44,082 bases of DNA from an uncultured Lachnospiraceae bacterium (GTDB lineage Bacteria; Bacillota; Clostridia; Lachnospirales; Lachnospiraceae): contig CACYHD010000008.1 of the NCBI GenBank assembly GCA_902774125.1, positions 1-44,082 of the forward strand. The letters run 5' to 3'. Below the pieces are notes generated by a model. It saw only the letters and a program-made list of their open reading frames with translations, had not been told where the DNA came from and did no database searches. Numbering within the stretch: position 1 is the first letter of the stretch; each line of letters starts with the position of its first letter. The position numbers and the translations under genes are program-made. Shown here in pieces: positions 25,959 through 34,936 of the stretch.

Positions 25959-26600
25959 TTATTTAATGCTGTTTACAAAACTATCCCACTTGCTAACCTG
26001 GTTGGCAATTTGTCTCATGCCAAGCTTAGTAGGATGACCGTCTTCCTTATCTATATCAACAAGATCCAAGTTGTCTACATTATAATGCTCGCATATTTCC
26101 TTCGTGTATTCTCTGATAGGTCCCTGTATCTCGTCATTTAGAATATTGAGAATAGTAGCATTAGGATGCTGCTTAGTTAGATAGTCTAGCGTGTAACAGA
26201 ACGCCTGGCAAAAACAATTAAGCTCGTGGTCTTCCCAGTCGGAGTACTTAGGCTCGCCTACAGGACTAGCTGCCCAAAAATCGTTAGTTCCACCTAGAAT
26301 CAATATAACATCAACGTCAGTATCAGGAGACAGTTCTCGCTTCATGCGGTAATTGAATGATATTTTGGAAAAGTCATCTCCGTCAAAACCAATATTACAA
26401 ACAGTAGAACCACTGTAGCTGCAGTTAGTAATTAAGTCTAAGTCAAAAAACTTAACAACAGGGTACCACCACATTTCGCTAACTGAATGAACGTCGTTGC
26501 ATTCTTTAATGCCGGTGTCGTTGTACCATATAGCGTAGTCATCAGGTGAAGAACCTGGGAACGCCGAATATGAATCTCCGAGTATTGCTAATTTTTTCAT
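25959..26600 (-). CDS. SGNH/GDSL-family hydrolase
   Basis: A 213-residue protein. The ATG at 26600 follows AAGGAG and gives MKKLAILGDSYSAF; the longer frame to 26651 lacks a ribosome binding site. GDSYS holds the nucleophile (S10). The block III motif GGTND and the C-terminal DGHPTKLG (catalytic Asp and His) complete the SGNH set. There is no signal peptide, so it is probably cytoplasmic. The substrate is unknown. It is not closely similar to the SGNH protein at the left edge. ychF lies downstream on the same strand. Confidence 0.88.
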   Translation of the reverse strand: MKKLAILGDSYSAFPGSSPDDYAIWYNDTGIKECNDVHSVSEMWWYPVVKFFDLDLITNCSYSGSTVCNIGFDGDDFSKISFNYRMKRELSPDTDVDVILILGGTNDFWAASPVGEPKYSDWEDHELNCFCQAFCYTLDYLTKQHPNATILNILNDEIQGPIREYTKEICEHYNVDNLDLVDIDKEDGHPTKLGMRQIANQVSKWDSFVNSIK

Positions 26601-26642
26601 AATAAATCTCCTTATCACAATGTTTTTATATGCGTTATCAAT

Positions 26643-26671
26643 AGTATACAAAAAAACAAATATTTTTTTAA
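26643..26671 (-). promoter_or_regulatory. possible promoter of the SGNH hydrolase gene
   Basis: On the minus strand: TTAAAA, 17 bases, TATACT, about 42 bases before the ATG. The -35 is only a 4/6 match. Confidence 0.4.
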
Positions 26672-26732
26672 CGGTTTAAGTCAAAGTAGTGATAGAAAAA
26701 AATTAACACTAGTGAAAAAACAAAACACATTA

Positions 26733-26741
26733 TGGTATACT
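26733..26741 (+). promoter_or_regulatory. extended -10 promoter of lgt
   Basis: TGGTATACT (TGn plus TATACT) lies 33 bases before the lgt ATG. No clear -35. Confidence 0.55.
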
Positions 26742-26774
26742 ATTATAAGAACAATTCGAAGGAGAACGAGAATA

Positions 26775-27689
26775 ATGTTGTTAGCCAAAGCAATTAGCTT
26801 CCCTAATCTACATATTAATATAGACACATTGCCTAAAAGCTTTTCGCTGTTTGGGTTTGATGTGGCTTTTTATGGTGTTATTATAGCGCTGGGAATGATA
26901 CTAGGAATAGCCATGGCTGTATATGAGGCCAAAAAGACAGGACAGGATACAAGTGTATATACGGATTTTGCCATATTTGCGATTATTGTAAGTGTTGTTT
27001 TTGCCCGCATTTATTATGTCGTGTTTAGTTGGGATTATTATTCTGAGCACCTCGGCGAGATAATAAATATACGAGGTGGTGGATTGGCCATATATGGCGG
27101 CGTTATAGGAGCTGTTTTGACAGCTATAGTTTATTGCAAAATCAAAAAGTATTCTCTAGGTCTTTTGATGGATACAGGCGTGCTTGGACTATTAGTAGGA
27201 CAGATTATCGGGCGCTATGGCAACTTCTTTAATAGAGAAGCGTTCGGGGGCGCTGTTTCAAACTCGCATCCATTTGTTATGAGATTGTACTTTGGCAAAG
27301 AGTTTGCGATAGACCAGGTTCCAGAACAAGTGGCTTCTAAGATGGAGCATATTAGTGGCAAGTCGCTAGTAGAGCTAGGTTATGTTCAAGTTCAACCTAC
27401 ATTTTTATACGAATCATTGTGGAATTTGATTGTTCTTATAGTAATTCTAGTTTTCAGAAGAAAGAAGGCTTTCAACGGAGAAGTATTCTTGTGGTATTTG
27501 TTTGGATACGGCATTGGAAGATTTATAATAGAAGGAATGAGAACGGATCAGTTGCTTATTCCGGGAGTGGAGTGGCCGATATCTCAAGTTCTATCAGCGG
27601 TTCTTGTAGTGGCTGCAGTGGCAATTGATATAGCTATACGACTAAAAAAACGTCCTGAGAATATTCCGGAAGAGTCCCAAGAAGATTAA
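26775..27689 (+). CDS. lgt: prolipoprotein diacylglyceryl transferase
   Basis: A 304-residue polytopic membrane enzyme. It transfers diacylglycerol from phosphatidylglycerol to the lipobox cysteine of pre-lipoproteins, such as the one encoded at 23796. The ATG at 26775 follows GGAG; the frame opening at 26712 would cover the promoter. The Lgt signature GQIIGRYGNFFNREAFG is present, as are the conserved YGVIIALG and the FGYGIGRFIIEGMRTD region with its essential Arg and Glu. About seven membrane segments. Ends with a terminator. Confidence 0.96.
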   Translation: MLLAKAISFPNLHINIDTLPKSFSLFGFDVAFYGVIIALGMILGIAMAVYEAKKTGQDTSVYTDFAIFAIIVSVVFARIYYVVFSWDYYSEHLGEIINIRGGGLAIYGGVIGAVLTAIVYCKIKKYSLGLLMDTGVLGLLVGQIIGRYGNFFNREAFGGAVSNSHPFVMRLYFGKEFAIDQVPEQVASKMEHISGKSLVELGYVQVQPTFLYESLWNLIVLIVILVFRRKKAFNGEVFLWYLFGYGIGRFIIEGMRTDQLLIPGVEWPISQVLSAVLVVAAVAIDIAIRLKKRPENIPEESQED

Positions 27690-27723
27690 TAATAAGCAAA
27701 AAATATAAAAAAACATTCAGAAA

Positions 27724-27757
27724 AGAAGATAGCAAAGTCTATCTTCTTCTTTTTTTG
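27724..27757 (+). terminator. intrinsic terminator after lgt
   Basis: AGAAGATAG (27724-27732) and CTATCTTCT (27739-27747) form a perfect stem, followed by a T-rich tract. Confidence 0.87.
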
Positions 27758-27766
27758 TGAAAATTT

Positions 27767-27778
27767 TTACCACTTTTT
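27767..27778 (-). promoter_or_regulatory. inverted MraZ-box-like site
   Basis: TTACCACTTTTT is the reverse complement of AAAAAGTGGTAA, the same core as the downstream MraZ boxes. The flanks also match in inverted form (GTGAAAATTT here, AAATTTCAC at 27893-27901). Confidence 0.5.
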
Positions 27779-27828
27779 GACACCGGCCTACAAAGCCCAT
27801 AAATAAAGGAATTTTTTGAAAAAAGTAC

Positions 27829-27857
27829 TTGCAATTGGGTGGAAAAATGTGTATATT
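27829..27857 (+). promoter_or_regulatory. sigma-A promoter of the division cluster
   Basis: TTGCAA (27829-27834), 17 bases, TATATT (27852-27857). Confidence 0.65.
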
Positions 27858-27865
27858 TATATTGT

Positions 27866-27895
27866 AAGTGGTAATTAGTGGAAAAAAGTGGTAAA
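27866..27895 (+). promoter_or_regulatory. MraZ operator, three boxes with 10-bp phasing
   Basis: Three direct repeats of (A/T)AGTGGNAAN start at 27866, 27876 and 27886, exactly 10 bases apart, so they face the same side of the helix. This fits the AAAGTGKNNN triple repeat known for MraZ. They lie just downstream of the predicted start of transcription. Confidence 0.8.
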
Positions 27896-27930
27896 TTTCA
27901 CGATTAGAAAATTGCCCTCCGGAGAGAAAA

Positions 27931-28380
27931 ATGTTTATAGGAGAACACGCTCAAAAAGTCGATACTAAGGGACGTGTAGTAGTCCCAGTAAAGTTCCGTG
28001 ACGAGCTTGGTAATCACGTTGTGGTTACAAGAGGTCTTGACGGATGTCTTTTTGCGTATTCAAGAGAAACGTTTACAGCTCTCGCGGAAAAACTATCAAG
28101 CTTACCTCTTACAGATAAGAAAGTAAGTAAGTTCAATCGATTTTTCCTCGCGGGCGCTAGAGACCTCGAAGCTGATAAGTTAGGACGAGTTCTTTTACCA
28201 TCAGTTTTGAGGGACCACGCCTCAATAGAAAAAGATGCCGTTTGGGTAGGCGTAGGAAACAGAATCGAAATTTGGGATCTTGATAAATGGAATGCTCAGA
28301 TGGCTGATTATCTAGACAGCGATGAAGCTGAAGAAAACTTAGATGAGTTAGCTGAGTACATGGCAGAGTTAGGAATTTAA
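27931..28380 (+). CDS. mraZ: transcriptional regulator MraZ
   Basis: A 149-residue protein with two AbrB/SpoVT-like DNA-binding halves. The first contains [16 protein letters not shown] (~residues 12-27) and the second [16 protein letters not shown] (~86-101). MraZ forms rings that bind GTG-type repeats and represses its own division and wall operon. The operator is visible upstream. CCGGAGAG precedes the ATG. First gene of the cluster, 13 bases before rsmH. Confidence 0.96.
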   Translation: MFIGEHAQKVDTKGRVVVPVKFRDELGNHVVVTRGLDGCLFAYSRETFTALAEKLSSLPLTDKKVSKFNRFFLAGARDLEADKLGRVLLPSVLRDHASIEKDAVWVGVGNRIEIWDLDKWNAQMADYLDSDEAEENLDELAEYMAELGI

Positions 28381-28393
28381 AAGAGAGGTTGTT

Positions 28394-29329
28394 ATGGATT
28401 TCAAACATATTTCAGTTTTGTTAAATGAAACCATAGATGGCCTAAATGTAAATCCTCATGGAATATACGTAGATGGAACCTTGGGTGGAGGCGGACACTC
28501 GCTTGAAATTTGCAAGAGGTTGTCCAAAGAAGGAAGATTAGTCGGAATTGACCAGGACAAGGATGCAATAGAAGCGGCAAGTAAGAGATTGGCTGATTAT
28601 AACGACCAGGTTCAGACGGTAAGAAGTAACTACAGCGAAATCGACACAATTCTAAGTGATTTGCATATAGGCGCAGTCGATGGAATAGTATTAGATCTTG
28701 GTGTTTCTTCATATCAGATAGACAATGAGGACAGAGGATTCTCTTACATGCATGATTCGGCTCTAGATATGAGAATGGATCAGAGAGTTAATCTTACTGC
28801 AGCTGATATAGTAAACGGCTACACAGAAGAAAAACTCTTCTATATGATAAGAGATTACGGAGAAGACAGATACGCTAAGCTGATCGCTAAAAAGATTGTA
28901 GAGGCGAGAAAAGAAGCACCAATAGCTACAACAGTTCAGCTAAGCAACATTATTAAAGAAGCGGTTCCTAAGAGAGCACAGATTAAAGGTGGACATCCGG
29001 CGAAGAAGACATTCCAAGCCATAAGGATAGAAGTAAACAACGAACTTAATGTTTTGAGGGAATCATTAGATAAGATGATTGATTGTCTGAAACCAGGAGG
29101 AAGAATTTGTGTTATAACATTCCATTCTCTAGAAGACAGAATAGTAAAACTTAAGTTCAAGGAAAATGAAAACCCATGTACATGTCCTCCGGGATTGCCG
29201 GTATGTGTATGTGGCAAGAAACCAAAAGACAAAGTAATAACAAGGAAACCAATTGTACCAAGCGCTGAGGAGATAGAGAATAACTCAAGAGCCAAAAGCG
29301 CAAAACTAAGAATTTTTGAAAGAAGATAA
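28394..29329 (+). CDS. rsmH: 16S rRNA (cytosine(1402)-N4)-methyltransferase RsmH
   Basis: A 311-residue SAM-dependent enzyme (MraW). It methylates N4 of C1402 in the ribosomal P site. The N-terminal [13 protein letters not shown] leads into SAM motif [31 protein letters not shown] and MRMDQR are family hallmarks. An inserted helical domain (~110-215) contains [16 protein letters not shown], and [10 protein letters not shown] lies near 245. [15 protein letters not shown] near the C-terminus is Cys-rich, as in Firmicute homologues. GAGAGG precedes the ATG. Confidence 0.97.
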   Translation: MDFKHISVLLNETIDGLNVNPHGIYVDGTLGGGGHSLEICKRLSKEGRLVGIDQDKDAIEAASKRLADYNDQVQTVRSNYSEIDTILSDLHIGAVDGIVLDLGVSSYQIDNEDRGFSYMHDSALDMRMDQRVNLTAADIVNGYTEEKLFYMIRDYGEDRYAKLIAKKIVEARKEAPIATTVQLSNIIKEAVPKRAQIKGGHPAKKTFQAIRIEVNNELNVLRESLDKMIDCLKPGGRICVITFHSLEDRIVKLKFKENENPCTCPPGLPVCVCGKKPKDKVITRKPIVPSAEEIENNSRAKSAKLRIFERR

Positions 29330-29338
29330 GGTGAAAAA

Positions 29339-29794
29339 ATGAGCGAGAGAAAAATTAGAAATTATGGAAGAACAGATTATATTATTGGAAACACAGTAAG
29401 AAAAACTAATCCAAAGCGACCTGAACCTTACCTACGTTCTAGACAAAGTCAGGCTCGTCCTAATAAATCTCTTGCTATGAATGGTGTTTCAGTTGCTTTT
29501 TTTGCAGCTGTTACGGTTTTCATTTTAGCTCTTTTTGTTGGTTACCTTAATGTACAGGCACAGATAACTGAGACTAAAGCAAACATCAAGGAACTTAAGA
29601 GTGATATTAGTACAGTTAAGTCACAAAATGACGCTATGAAATATTCAATCAACGCACTTGTTGGAAGCGAAAACATCTACAAGGTTGCTACAACAAAGCT
29701 TGGTATGCGTCAGGCCAAAGAAAACCAAATAGCTATTTACAAGTCAACTGATAGCGGATATACTGTACAGTACGGAGAGATACCAAGTAAATAA
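29339..29794 (+). CDS. ftsL: FtsL/DivIC-like septum protein
   Basis: A 151-residue bitopic protein. A basic cytoplasmic region (1-47) is followed by a membrane helix (~48-70), a coiled-coil stretch with regular Leu/Ile spacing (~72-105), and a short extracellular end with TTKLGMRQAKENQ, the usual FtsL-type KLGM motif. FtsL links FtsQ/DivIB and DivIC and activates the FtsW-FtsI synthase. The family call rests on size, topology and position between rsmH and the PBP gene. Confidence 0.85.
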   Translation: MSERKIRNYGRTDYIIGNTVRKTNPKRPEPYLRSRQSQARPNKSLAMNGVSVAFFAAVTVFILALFVGYLNVQAQITETKANIKELKSDISTVKSQNDAMKYSINALVGSENIYKVATTKLGMRQAKENQIAIYKSTDSGYTVQYGEIPSK

Positions 29795-29796
29795 TT

Positions 29797-31773
29797 ATGA
29801 GTGATAGAAGAAATATAAGAAATCCTAGGCGTAGACGTAGGAAACCAAAAATACAATTTGATGAAAAACAAGTCAGAAAACTAGCATTTGTTGCGTGGGC
29901 AATGGTGCTAGTTTTGATTGGTTTATGTGTTAGAATAGCGCAGATTAATATTGTGAACGGCAATGAATATTCTATTCAAGTTCTTTCACAACAAGGCTTT
30001 ACTAGTCGAACTATACCATATAAGCGAGGCGATATTCAGGATCGAAACGGTAATGTTTTGGCTACAAGTGTAATGGTGTACAACCTTGTTGTTGACTCCA
30101 AAGTTATTCTAAGCAACAAAAATTATTTAGAGCCAACAGTTAATGCTCTTTCAACATACTTCGACCTTTCCAAAGGTGAACTCGAAGATGGGATTAGAAA
30201 GCACAAGGACAACAGCTACTGGGTTCTTTTTAAAGATTTGACTTATGATCAGATTAGCGAATACGAGGATTATATCGAAGGTAAGTTTGCTAAGACTGAT
30301 GAGGAAAAAGAAGCGGTAGGTAATACAAAGGGTGTTTGGTTCGAGAAAAAATACAAGAGAATGTATCCTAACAATTCCCTAGCCTGCAATGTGCTAGGTT
30401 TTTCCAATGCGGACAATTCTGCGTACAATGGTATTGAGGCTAGCTATGCTGACTACCTTAAGGGAACAGATGGAAGAGAATATGGATATATGGACTCTGA
30501 TAGTACAGGTATGGAGGATACAATTATGGATGCCCAAAACGGCAAGACAGTTGTTTCTTCTATAGATATGAACATTCAGCGAATCGTTCAAAAAGCTATC
30601 AAAAAGTATATGAAAAAATATCAGCCAAAGCGTATAGCGGTCGTTGTTTCTGATCCTAATACTGGCGAAATTTATGCTATGGGCGATGATAAAATGTTTA
30701 ATCTTAATAAACCATACAGTCTCAAAGGTTACTATAGTAAGGCTGAGGTGGCTGCAATGTCCCAAAAGAAACAGTCTGAAAAACTCAATGAAATATGGAA
30801 CAATTACTGTATTACTGACTCTTTCGAGCCGGGCTCAACATTTAAACCGTTTACTGTAGCGGCAGCGTTAGAAGAGGGCAAGATTAATAAGAAGACTACA
30901 TTTTATTGCGATGGCTACCAAAACGTAGGTGGCTTCAAAATTAAATGTCACGATACAAGCGGACACGGAGTTATTAGTGTTAAAAAGGCTGTAGCGGAGT
31001 CTTGTAACGATGCATTGATGCATATCGGTTTTAGACTTGGTCGCAGTAAGACTGTAGAGTACCAGACTAGATTTGGTTTTGGTCGCAAGACCGGAATTGA
31101 CCTTCCTAACGAGACAAGAGGTCTTGTTTATGAAGAAAAGGATATGGGCTCATCAACACTAGCAACTAACTCATTTGGACAGAACTTAACAGTCAATATG
31201 ATCCAGATGGTGGCAGGATTCTCATCACTTATTAACGGTGGTTACTATTATGAACCACACGTTGTTAAACAAATCCTCAATGAGGATGGAGACCTTGTTA
31301 AAAACTTTTCCAAAACACTTGTGAAAGAGACATGTACTAAGGATACAACAACATACGTGAAACAATGTCTGAGAGAAGTAGTACTTACAGGTACCGGTTC
31401 TACAGCAGCTATTCCAGGTTATACAGTTGGTGGTAAGACAGGTACAGCCGAGAAGGTTAACACATCAGGCAAGGGCAAGGGAAGACTTAAGGATCAATAT
31501 ATATTGTCATTTATCGGAGCTGTCCCATGCGAAAATCCTAAGGTTTTGTGTTATACTTTGATGGATAGTCCTAAGGAAAACACTCAGGCAACAGCATTCA
31601 ACACAGAGCTATGGACATATATTATGAAGCAAGTTCTTCCATATCTCGGTGTGGAAAAAACAGAAAAGATTGAGAAGAAAGCCAAGAAAAAATCACTTGC
31701 TCAAGAGTTTTATTCAGATGGAATAATTGAAGGTGATGACGGCTCTCTAGTTCTAAAAAACAAAAAGAATTAA
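29797..31773 (+). CDS. ftsI: division penicillin-binding protein, FtsI/PBP2B class
   Basis: A 658-residue class B penicillin-binding protein, the septal transpeptidase. An Arg-rich start (NPRRRRRKPK) precedes a membrane anchor (~28-50), a dimerisation/pedestal domain beginning RGDIQDRNGNVLA, and the transpeptidase domain with STFK at 347-350 (nucleophile S347), SCN at 402-404 and KTGT at 547-550. No C-terminal PASTA repeat is present, which separates it from SpoVD and pneumococcal PBP2x. The start is two bases after ftsL. Confidence 0.95.
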   Translation: MSDRRNIRNPRRRRRKPKIQFDEKQVRKLAFVAWAMVLVLIGLCVRIAQINIVNGNEYSIQVLSQQGFTSRTIPYKRGDIQDRNGNVLATSVMVYNLVVDSKVILSNKNYLEPTVNALSTYFDLSKGELEDGIRKHKDNSYWVLFKDLTYDQISEYEDYIEGKFAKTDEEKEAVGNTKGVWFEKKYKRMYPNNSLACNVLGFSNADNSAYNGIEASYADYLKGTDGREYGYMDSDSTGMEDTIMDAQNGKTVVSSIDMNIQRIVQKAIKKYMKKYQPKRIAVVVSDPNTGEIYAMGDDKMFNLNKPYSLKGYYSKAEVAAMSQKKQSEKLNEIWNNYCITDSFEPGSTFKPFTVAAALEEGKINKKTTFYCDGYQNVGGFKIKCHDTSGHGVISVKKAVAESCNDALMHIGFRLGRSKTVEYQTRFGFGRKTGIDLPNETRGLVYEEKDMGSSTLATNSFGQNLTVNMIQMVAGFSSLINGGYYYEPHVVKQILNEDGDLVKNFSKTLVKETCTKDTTTYVKQCLREVVLTGTGSTAAIPGYTVGGKTGTAEKVNTSGKGKGRLKDQYILSFIGAVPCENPKVLCYTLMDSPKENTQATAFNTELWTYIMKQVLPYLGVEKTEKIEKKAKKKSLAQEFYSDGIIEGDDGSLVLKNKKN

Positions 31774-31819
31774 TCCAATTTAGGATAAAAATACAAGTAT
31801 TACTTATACGGAGGTTATG

Positions 31820-32809
31820 ATGGATACAACAATGCAAATAATAGTTTCAGTTTTGGCATCACTAGTGATTGCTTTTGGGCTAGATTTTATAATTCTTCCT
31901 TTGCTTAGAAGATTAAAGTTTGGCCAGATGATAAGAGCAGAGGGACCTAAATCCCACCAGAGCAAGTCAGGTACACCAACAATGGGTGGCGTTATTTTCT
32001 TGCTTGCATTTGTTATTACTGGATTGTTTTTTGCGTTGAGATATTCAAGCTACTGCCGAACAATATTGCCGGTAATGCTTCTTACAATCGGCTTTGCACT
32101 TATCGGTCTAATTGATGATATGATCAAGGTCGTTGCAAAGAGAAATCTTGGACTTACAGAAATCCAAAAGATGGCATTACAAATTCTTGTTACAGGCGGT
32201 TTTGCTGCATATATGGTTATGCAACAATCTGGTACAACAATAGCAGTACCTTTTACTGATATAAGTTTGGTTTTGCCGGCATGGGCATATGTTGTTTTTA
32301 TTTTTGTCGTTGTTATTGGAACAGTTAACGGTTCTAACTTCACAGACGGACTTGACGGCTTGGCTTCATCCGTAACTGTCGTTATCGCAGGCTTCTTTAT
32401 GTTTGCAGCATACGCTGTTAATGAGATGGGACTTGTAACATTATCTGGTGCAATGCTAGGCGGCTTGCTAGGATTTTTGATTATAAATGTTTATCCGGCC
32501 AAAGTATTTATGGGCGACACTGGCTCATTGGCACTAGGCGGATTTGTTGCCGGAATGGCATGCATGCTACACAATCCATTGATTATCATTCTTGTAGCAT
32601 TCATTTATTTGATAGAAGTAATCTCAGTTATGCTTCAAGTTACATACTTCAAAATCACAAAGAAAAAGTATGGCGAAGGCAAGAGAATATTCAGAATGGC
32701 TCCGCTTCATCATCACTTCCAAGAAGGTGGACAGAGCGAAACTCAAGTGGTTACACGATTCGCAATTGTCACAGTTGTTTTGTGCATGATTGCTTACATA
32801 GGATTATAA
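31820..32809 (+). CDS. mraY: phospho-N-acetylmuramoyl-pentapeptide transferase
   Basis: A 329-residue polytopic enzyme that makes lipid I from UDP-MurNAc-pentapeptide and undecaprenyl phosphate. Motifs: PKSHQSKSGTPTMGGVIFL, LIGLIDDMIKV (catalytic Asp pair), NFTDGLDGLAS, VFMGDTGSLALGG and the C-terminal FRMAPLHHHF. About ten membrane helices. Two ATGs are in tandem (31817 and 31820); CGGAGG is better spaced for 31820. It follows ftsI by 46 bases with no terminator. Confidence 0.97.
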   Translation: MDTTMQIIVSVLASLVIAFGLDFIILPLLRRLKFGQMIRAEGPKSHQSKSGTPTMGGVIFLLAFVITGLFFALRYSSYCRTILPVMLLTIGFALIGLIDDMIKVVAKRNLGLTEIQKMALQILVTGGFAAYMVMQQSGTTIAVPFTDISLVLPAWAYVVFIFVVVIGTVNGSNFTDGLDGLASSVTVVIAGFFMFAAYAVNEMGLVTLSGAMLGGLLGFLIINVYPAKVFMGDTGSLALGGFVAGMACMLHNPLIIILVAFIYLIEVISVMLQVTYFKITKKKYGEGKRIFRMAPLHHHFQEGGQSETQVVTRFAIVTVVLCMIAYIGL

Positions 32810-32820
32810 AAGGCTAGTTT

Positions 32821-34020
32821 ATGAAGAAGAGAAGAAGCAAAAAAACAGATAACAAAGGCATACAGTCAACTAACGTTGTAAATGGTGCTTTTGCAGACAA
32901 AAAAAGAGGCAATAGTTATTTTGACTATAGCCTGCTTTTTGCATGTATATTTGTTACACTGCTCGGTTTTGTTTTGCTATATTCTGCAAGTTCATACTCA
33001 GCTTCAAGAACATATAATGACTCTTTGTACTTTTTTAAGAGACAGATTTTTGCCACAGGTTTGGGTATAGTTGCCTTTATCGTCGTAATGATTGTTTCTT
33101 ATTCAAATATTAGAAGATTCTCATGGCTTATATACTTGTTGGCATTGATTTCTGTGGTCATGGTAAAAACACCTCTTGGTGTTTCTTTAAACGGTGCTTC
33201 AAGATGGCTCAAGATAGGACCTATACAATTCCAGCCGGCAGAGTTAGTTAAGATTGCTGTTATATTAGTTACAGCTCACGAAATTGCCAAGTGTGGCGTA
33301 ACAGCTTTGGGCAATTATAAAAACTGCTGGAAAATATTAATTAGAACAACAATAATTCCGGTATTTTTTATCATGATATGTACATCAAATCTAAGTTCGT
33401 CTATTATCATTTTCTTGATAGGGTACTTGATGATTATTATTGCAGGAGCAACCAAAAAGTTTTTGTTCCAGTCTATAGGTCTTGGAGCTATATTAGCTCT
33501 TTTAGCTTGGCCGATTCTTAATGTTATAGGCGGTGGATTCAGAGGCGAAAGAATACAAGTTTGGTTAGACCCTGCTAGTCACTACAACAAACTAGGTTAC
33601 CAGGTTATGCAAGGTCTGTATGCAATTGGATCAGGCGGTTTGTTTGGAAAAGGTTTGGGCAATAGTACTCAAAAAATATATTTGCCTGAGGCGACTAATG
33701 ATATGATTTTTTCTATTGTAGTAGAAGAATTCGGCGTGTTTGGCGCAGTATGCATCGTTGCTTTGTTTATTTTTATTCTATTTAGAATGAAAACTATAGC
33801 TACATACGTACCAGGCGATATGTTTGGCTCTATGATTGTTGTAGGAGTTATGTTGCAGATTGGATTACAGTTCATATTGAATATCGCAGTAGTTACTAAT
33901 ACAATACCTAACACTGGAGTATCGCTGCCGTTTATAAGTTACGGCGGAACGTCCCTGGCATTCCTTATTGCGGAGCTAGGTCTTGTGTTCTCGGTTTCAA
34001 AAAGTATAGGAAGGGCGTAG
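32821..34020 (+). CDS. ftsW: SEDS-family septal peptidoglycan polymerase FtsW
   Basis: A 399-residue SEDS glycosyltransferase that polymerises lipid II at the septum with the class B PBP. A basic cytoplasmic start is followed by about ten membrane helices. Hallmarks: LLYSASSYSA, GASRWLKIGPIQFQPAELVKI (the large SEDS signature), GLYAIGSGGLFGKGLGNS and the C-terminal PFISYGGTSLA. The ribosome binding site is weak (AAAGG), so it may depend on translation of mraY, whose stop is 11 bases upstream. FtsW is chosen over RodA or SpoVE by position. Confidence 0.93.
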   Translation: MKKRRSKKTDNKGIQSTNVVNGAFADKKRGNSYFDYSLLFACIFVTLLGFVLLYSASSYSASRTYNDSLYFFKRQIFATGLGIVAFIVVMIVSYSNIRRFSWLIYLLALISVVMVKTPLGVSLNGASRWLKIGPIQFQPAELVKIAVILVTAHEIAKCGVTALGNYKNCWKILIRTTIIPVFFIMICTSNLSSSIIIFLIGYLMIIIAGATKKFLFQSIGLGAILALLAWPILNVIGGGFRGERIQVWLDPASHYNKLGYQVMQGLYAIGSGGLFGKGLGNSTQKIYLPEATNDMIFSIVVEEFGVFGAVCIVALFIFILFRMKTIATYVPGDMFGSMIVVGVMLQIGLQFILNIAVVTNTIPNTGVSLPFISYGGTSLAFLIAELGLVFSVSKSIGRA

Positions 34021-34021
34021 T

Positions 34022-34777
34022 ATGGAAAAGATAAAAAACTTTTTTTCAAAAAAAATAGTCAAATCAATCATAATCGCTCTGCCGATAATTGCAATTATTG
34101 TTCTTATTATTGTTTTTGGCTTCTCTCTCAAGGAAGTGGATTATTCATCGGATCTTAACCGATTTACAAGAGAAGAAGTTAAGCAGTATTTGGATACTCA
34201 CAAAATAGACAACAGTTTTACTTTTTGGCTCAAAAGCAAAATATCATTTCTCAGAAACGATATAGATTTATTTGAGGATTACGAAGTCAAACTAAAGTCT
34301 CCAGGGAAAGTTGAGGTTGTAGCTCATGAAAGGGTTATTGAGGGATTTATCAAAGACAAAACAAATAATTACTACTTCGATAAAAGTGGTGAGGTTCTCA
34401 AAGTCTCCAGTGAAAAATGCCAAGGTGTACCTAAAGTCAAAGGTCTCGAATATGAGCGAATCGGACTCTACCAAAAAATCAAAGTCACAAAAAAAGAAAA
34501 GCTAAATGCACTTCTTGAACTTGCAACAGCTATCAAAGAGTACGGTTACGATATAAAAACATTGTACGTCAATGACTTTTTGGAAGTTGGCATAAAGATA
34601 CGCAAGCTTAAGGTTGAGTTTGGCAAAACAAAGAATTTGCAAAGAAAACTAGCTGTTTTTAGTGATATGTATCCTAAACTTAAAGAAAAGAATTACAAAG
34701 GTGTTTTGGACATGAAGTTCCTTAATACAGATGGTAAATACATTATTAAACAAACAAAGAAGAAAAAGCGTAAATAA
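34022..34777 (+). CDS. ftsQ: FtsQ/DivIB-type cell division protein
   Basis: A 251-residue bitopic protein. Short basic cytoplasmic part, one membrane helix (~14-36: IIIALPIIAIIVLIIVFGF), then a POTRA-type domain (~38-105: LKEVDYSSDLNRFTREEVKQYL) and a beta-rich part, ending in a very basic tail KQTKKKKRK. It scaffolds FtsL/DivIC at the septum. The ATG follows the ftsW stop by one base. Sequence similarity in this family is low, so the call rests mainly on topology and on position just before ftsZ. Confidence 0.85.
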   Translation: MEKIKNFFSKKIVKSIIIALPIIAIIVLIIVFGFSLKEVDYSSDLNRFTREEVKQYLDTHKIDNSFTFWLKSKISFLRNDIDLFEDYEVKLKSPGKVEVVAHERVIEGFIKDKTNNYYFDKSGEVLKVSSEKCQGVPKVKGLEYERIGLYQKIKVTKKEKLNALLELATAIKEYGYDIKTLYVNDFLEVGIKIRKLKVEFGKTKNLQRKLAVFSDMYPKLKEKNYKGVLDMKFLNTDGKYIIKQTKKKKRK

Positions 34778-34820
34778 GCCATATAATAACTAAATATTGT
34801 GGGCGATTGCAAAAAAATAC

Positions 34821-34838
34821 CATATTTTGTAAAATATG
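34821..34838. promoter_or_regulatory. palindrome upstream of the ftsZ promoter
   Basis: CATATTTT and AAAATATG, separated by GT, form a perfect inverted repeat ending two bases before the -35 box. Possible operator; no protein can be assigned. Confidence 0.5.
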
Positions 34839-34840
34839 TG

Positions 34841-34869
34841 TTGATATTTTTAAAATAGAATTGTAAAAT
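34841..34869 (+). promoter_or_regulatory. sigma-A promoter of ftsZ
   Basis: TTGATA (34841-34846), 17 bases, TAAAAT (34864-34869). It gives ftsZ its own transcript inside the 159-base gap after ftsQ. Confidence 0.7.
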
Positions 34870-34936
34870 GTATCTAGTATAGGTGTTTTTGTGCCTGTAT
34901 AAGTGAGGAAATATTTTATTCAAGGAGGATAAAATC

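Noticed and set aside
29797-31773. SpoVD instead of FtsI
   Set aside because: No C-terminal PASTA domain, and the gene is the only class B PBP in the division cluster.
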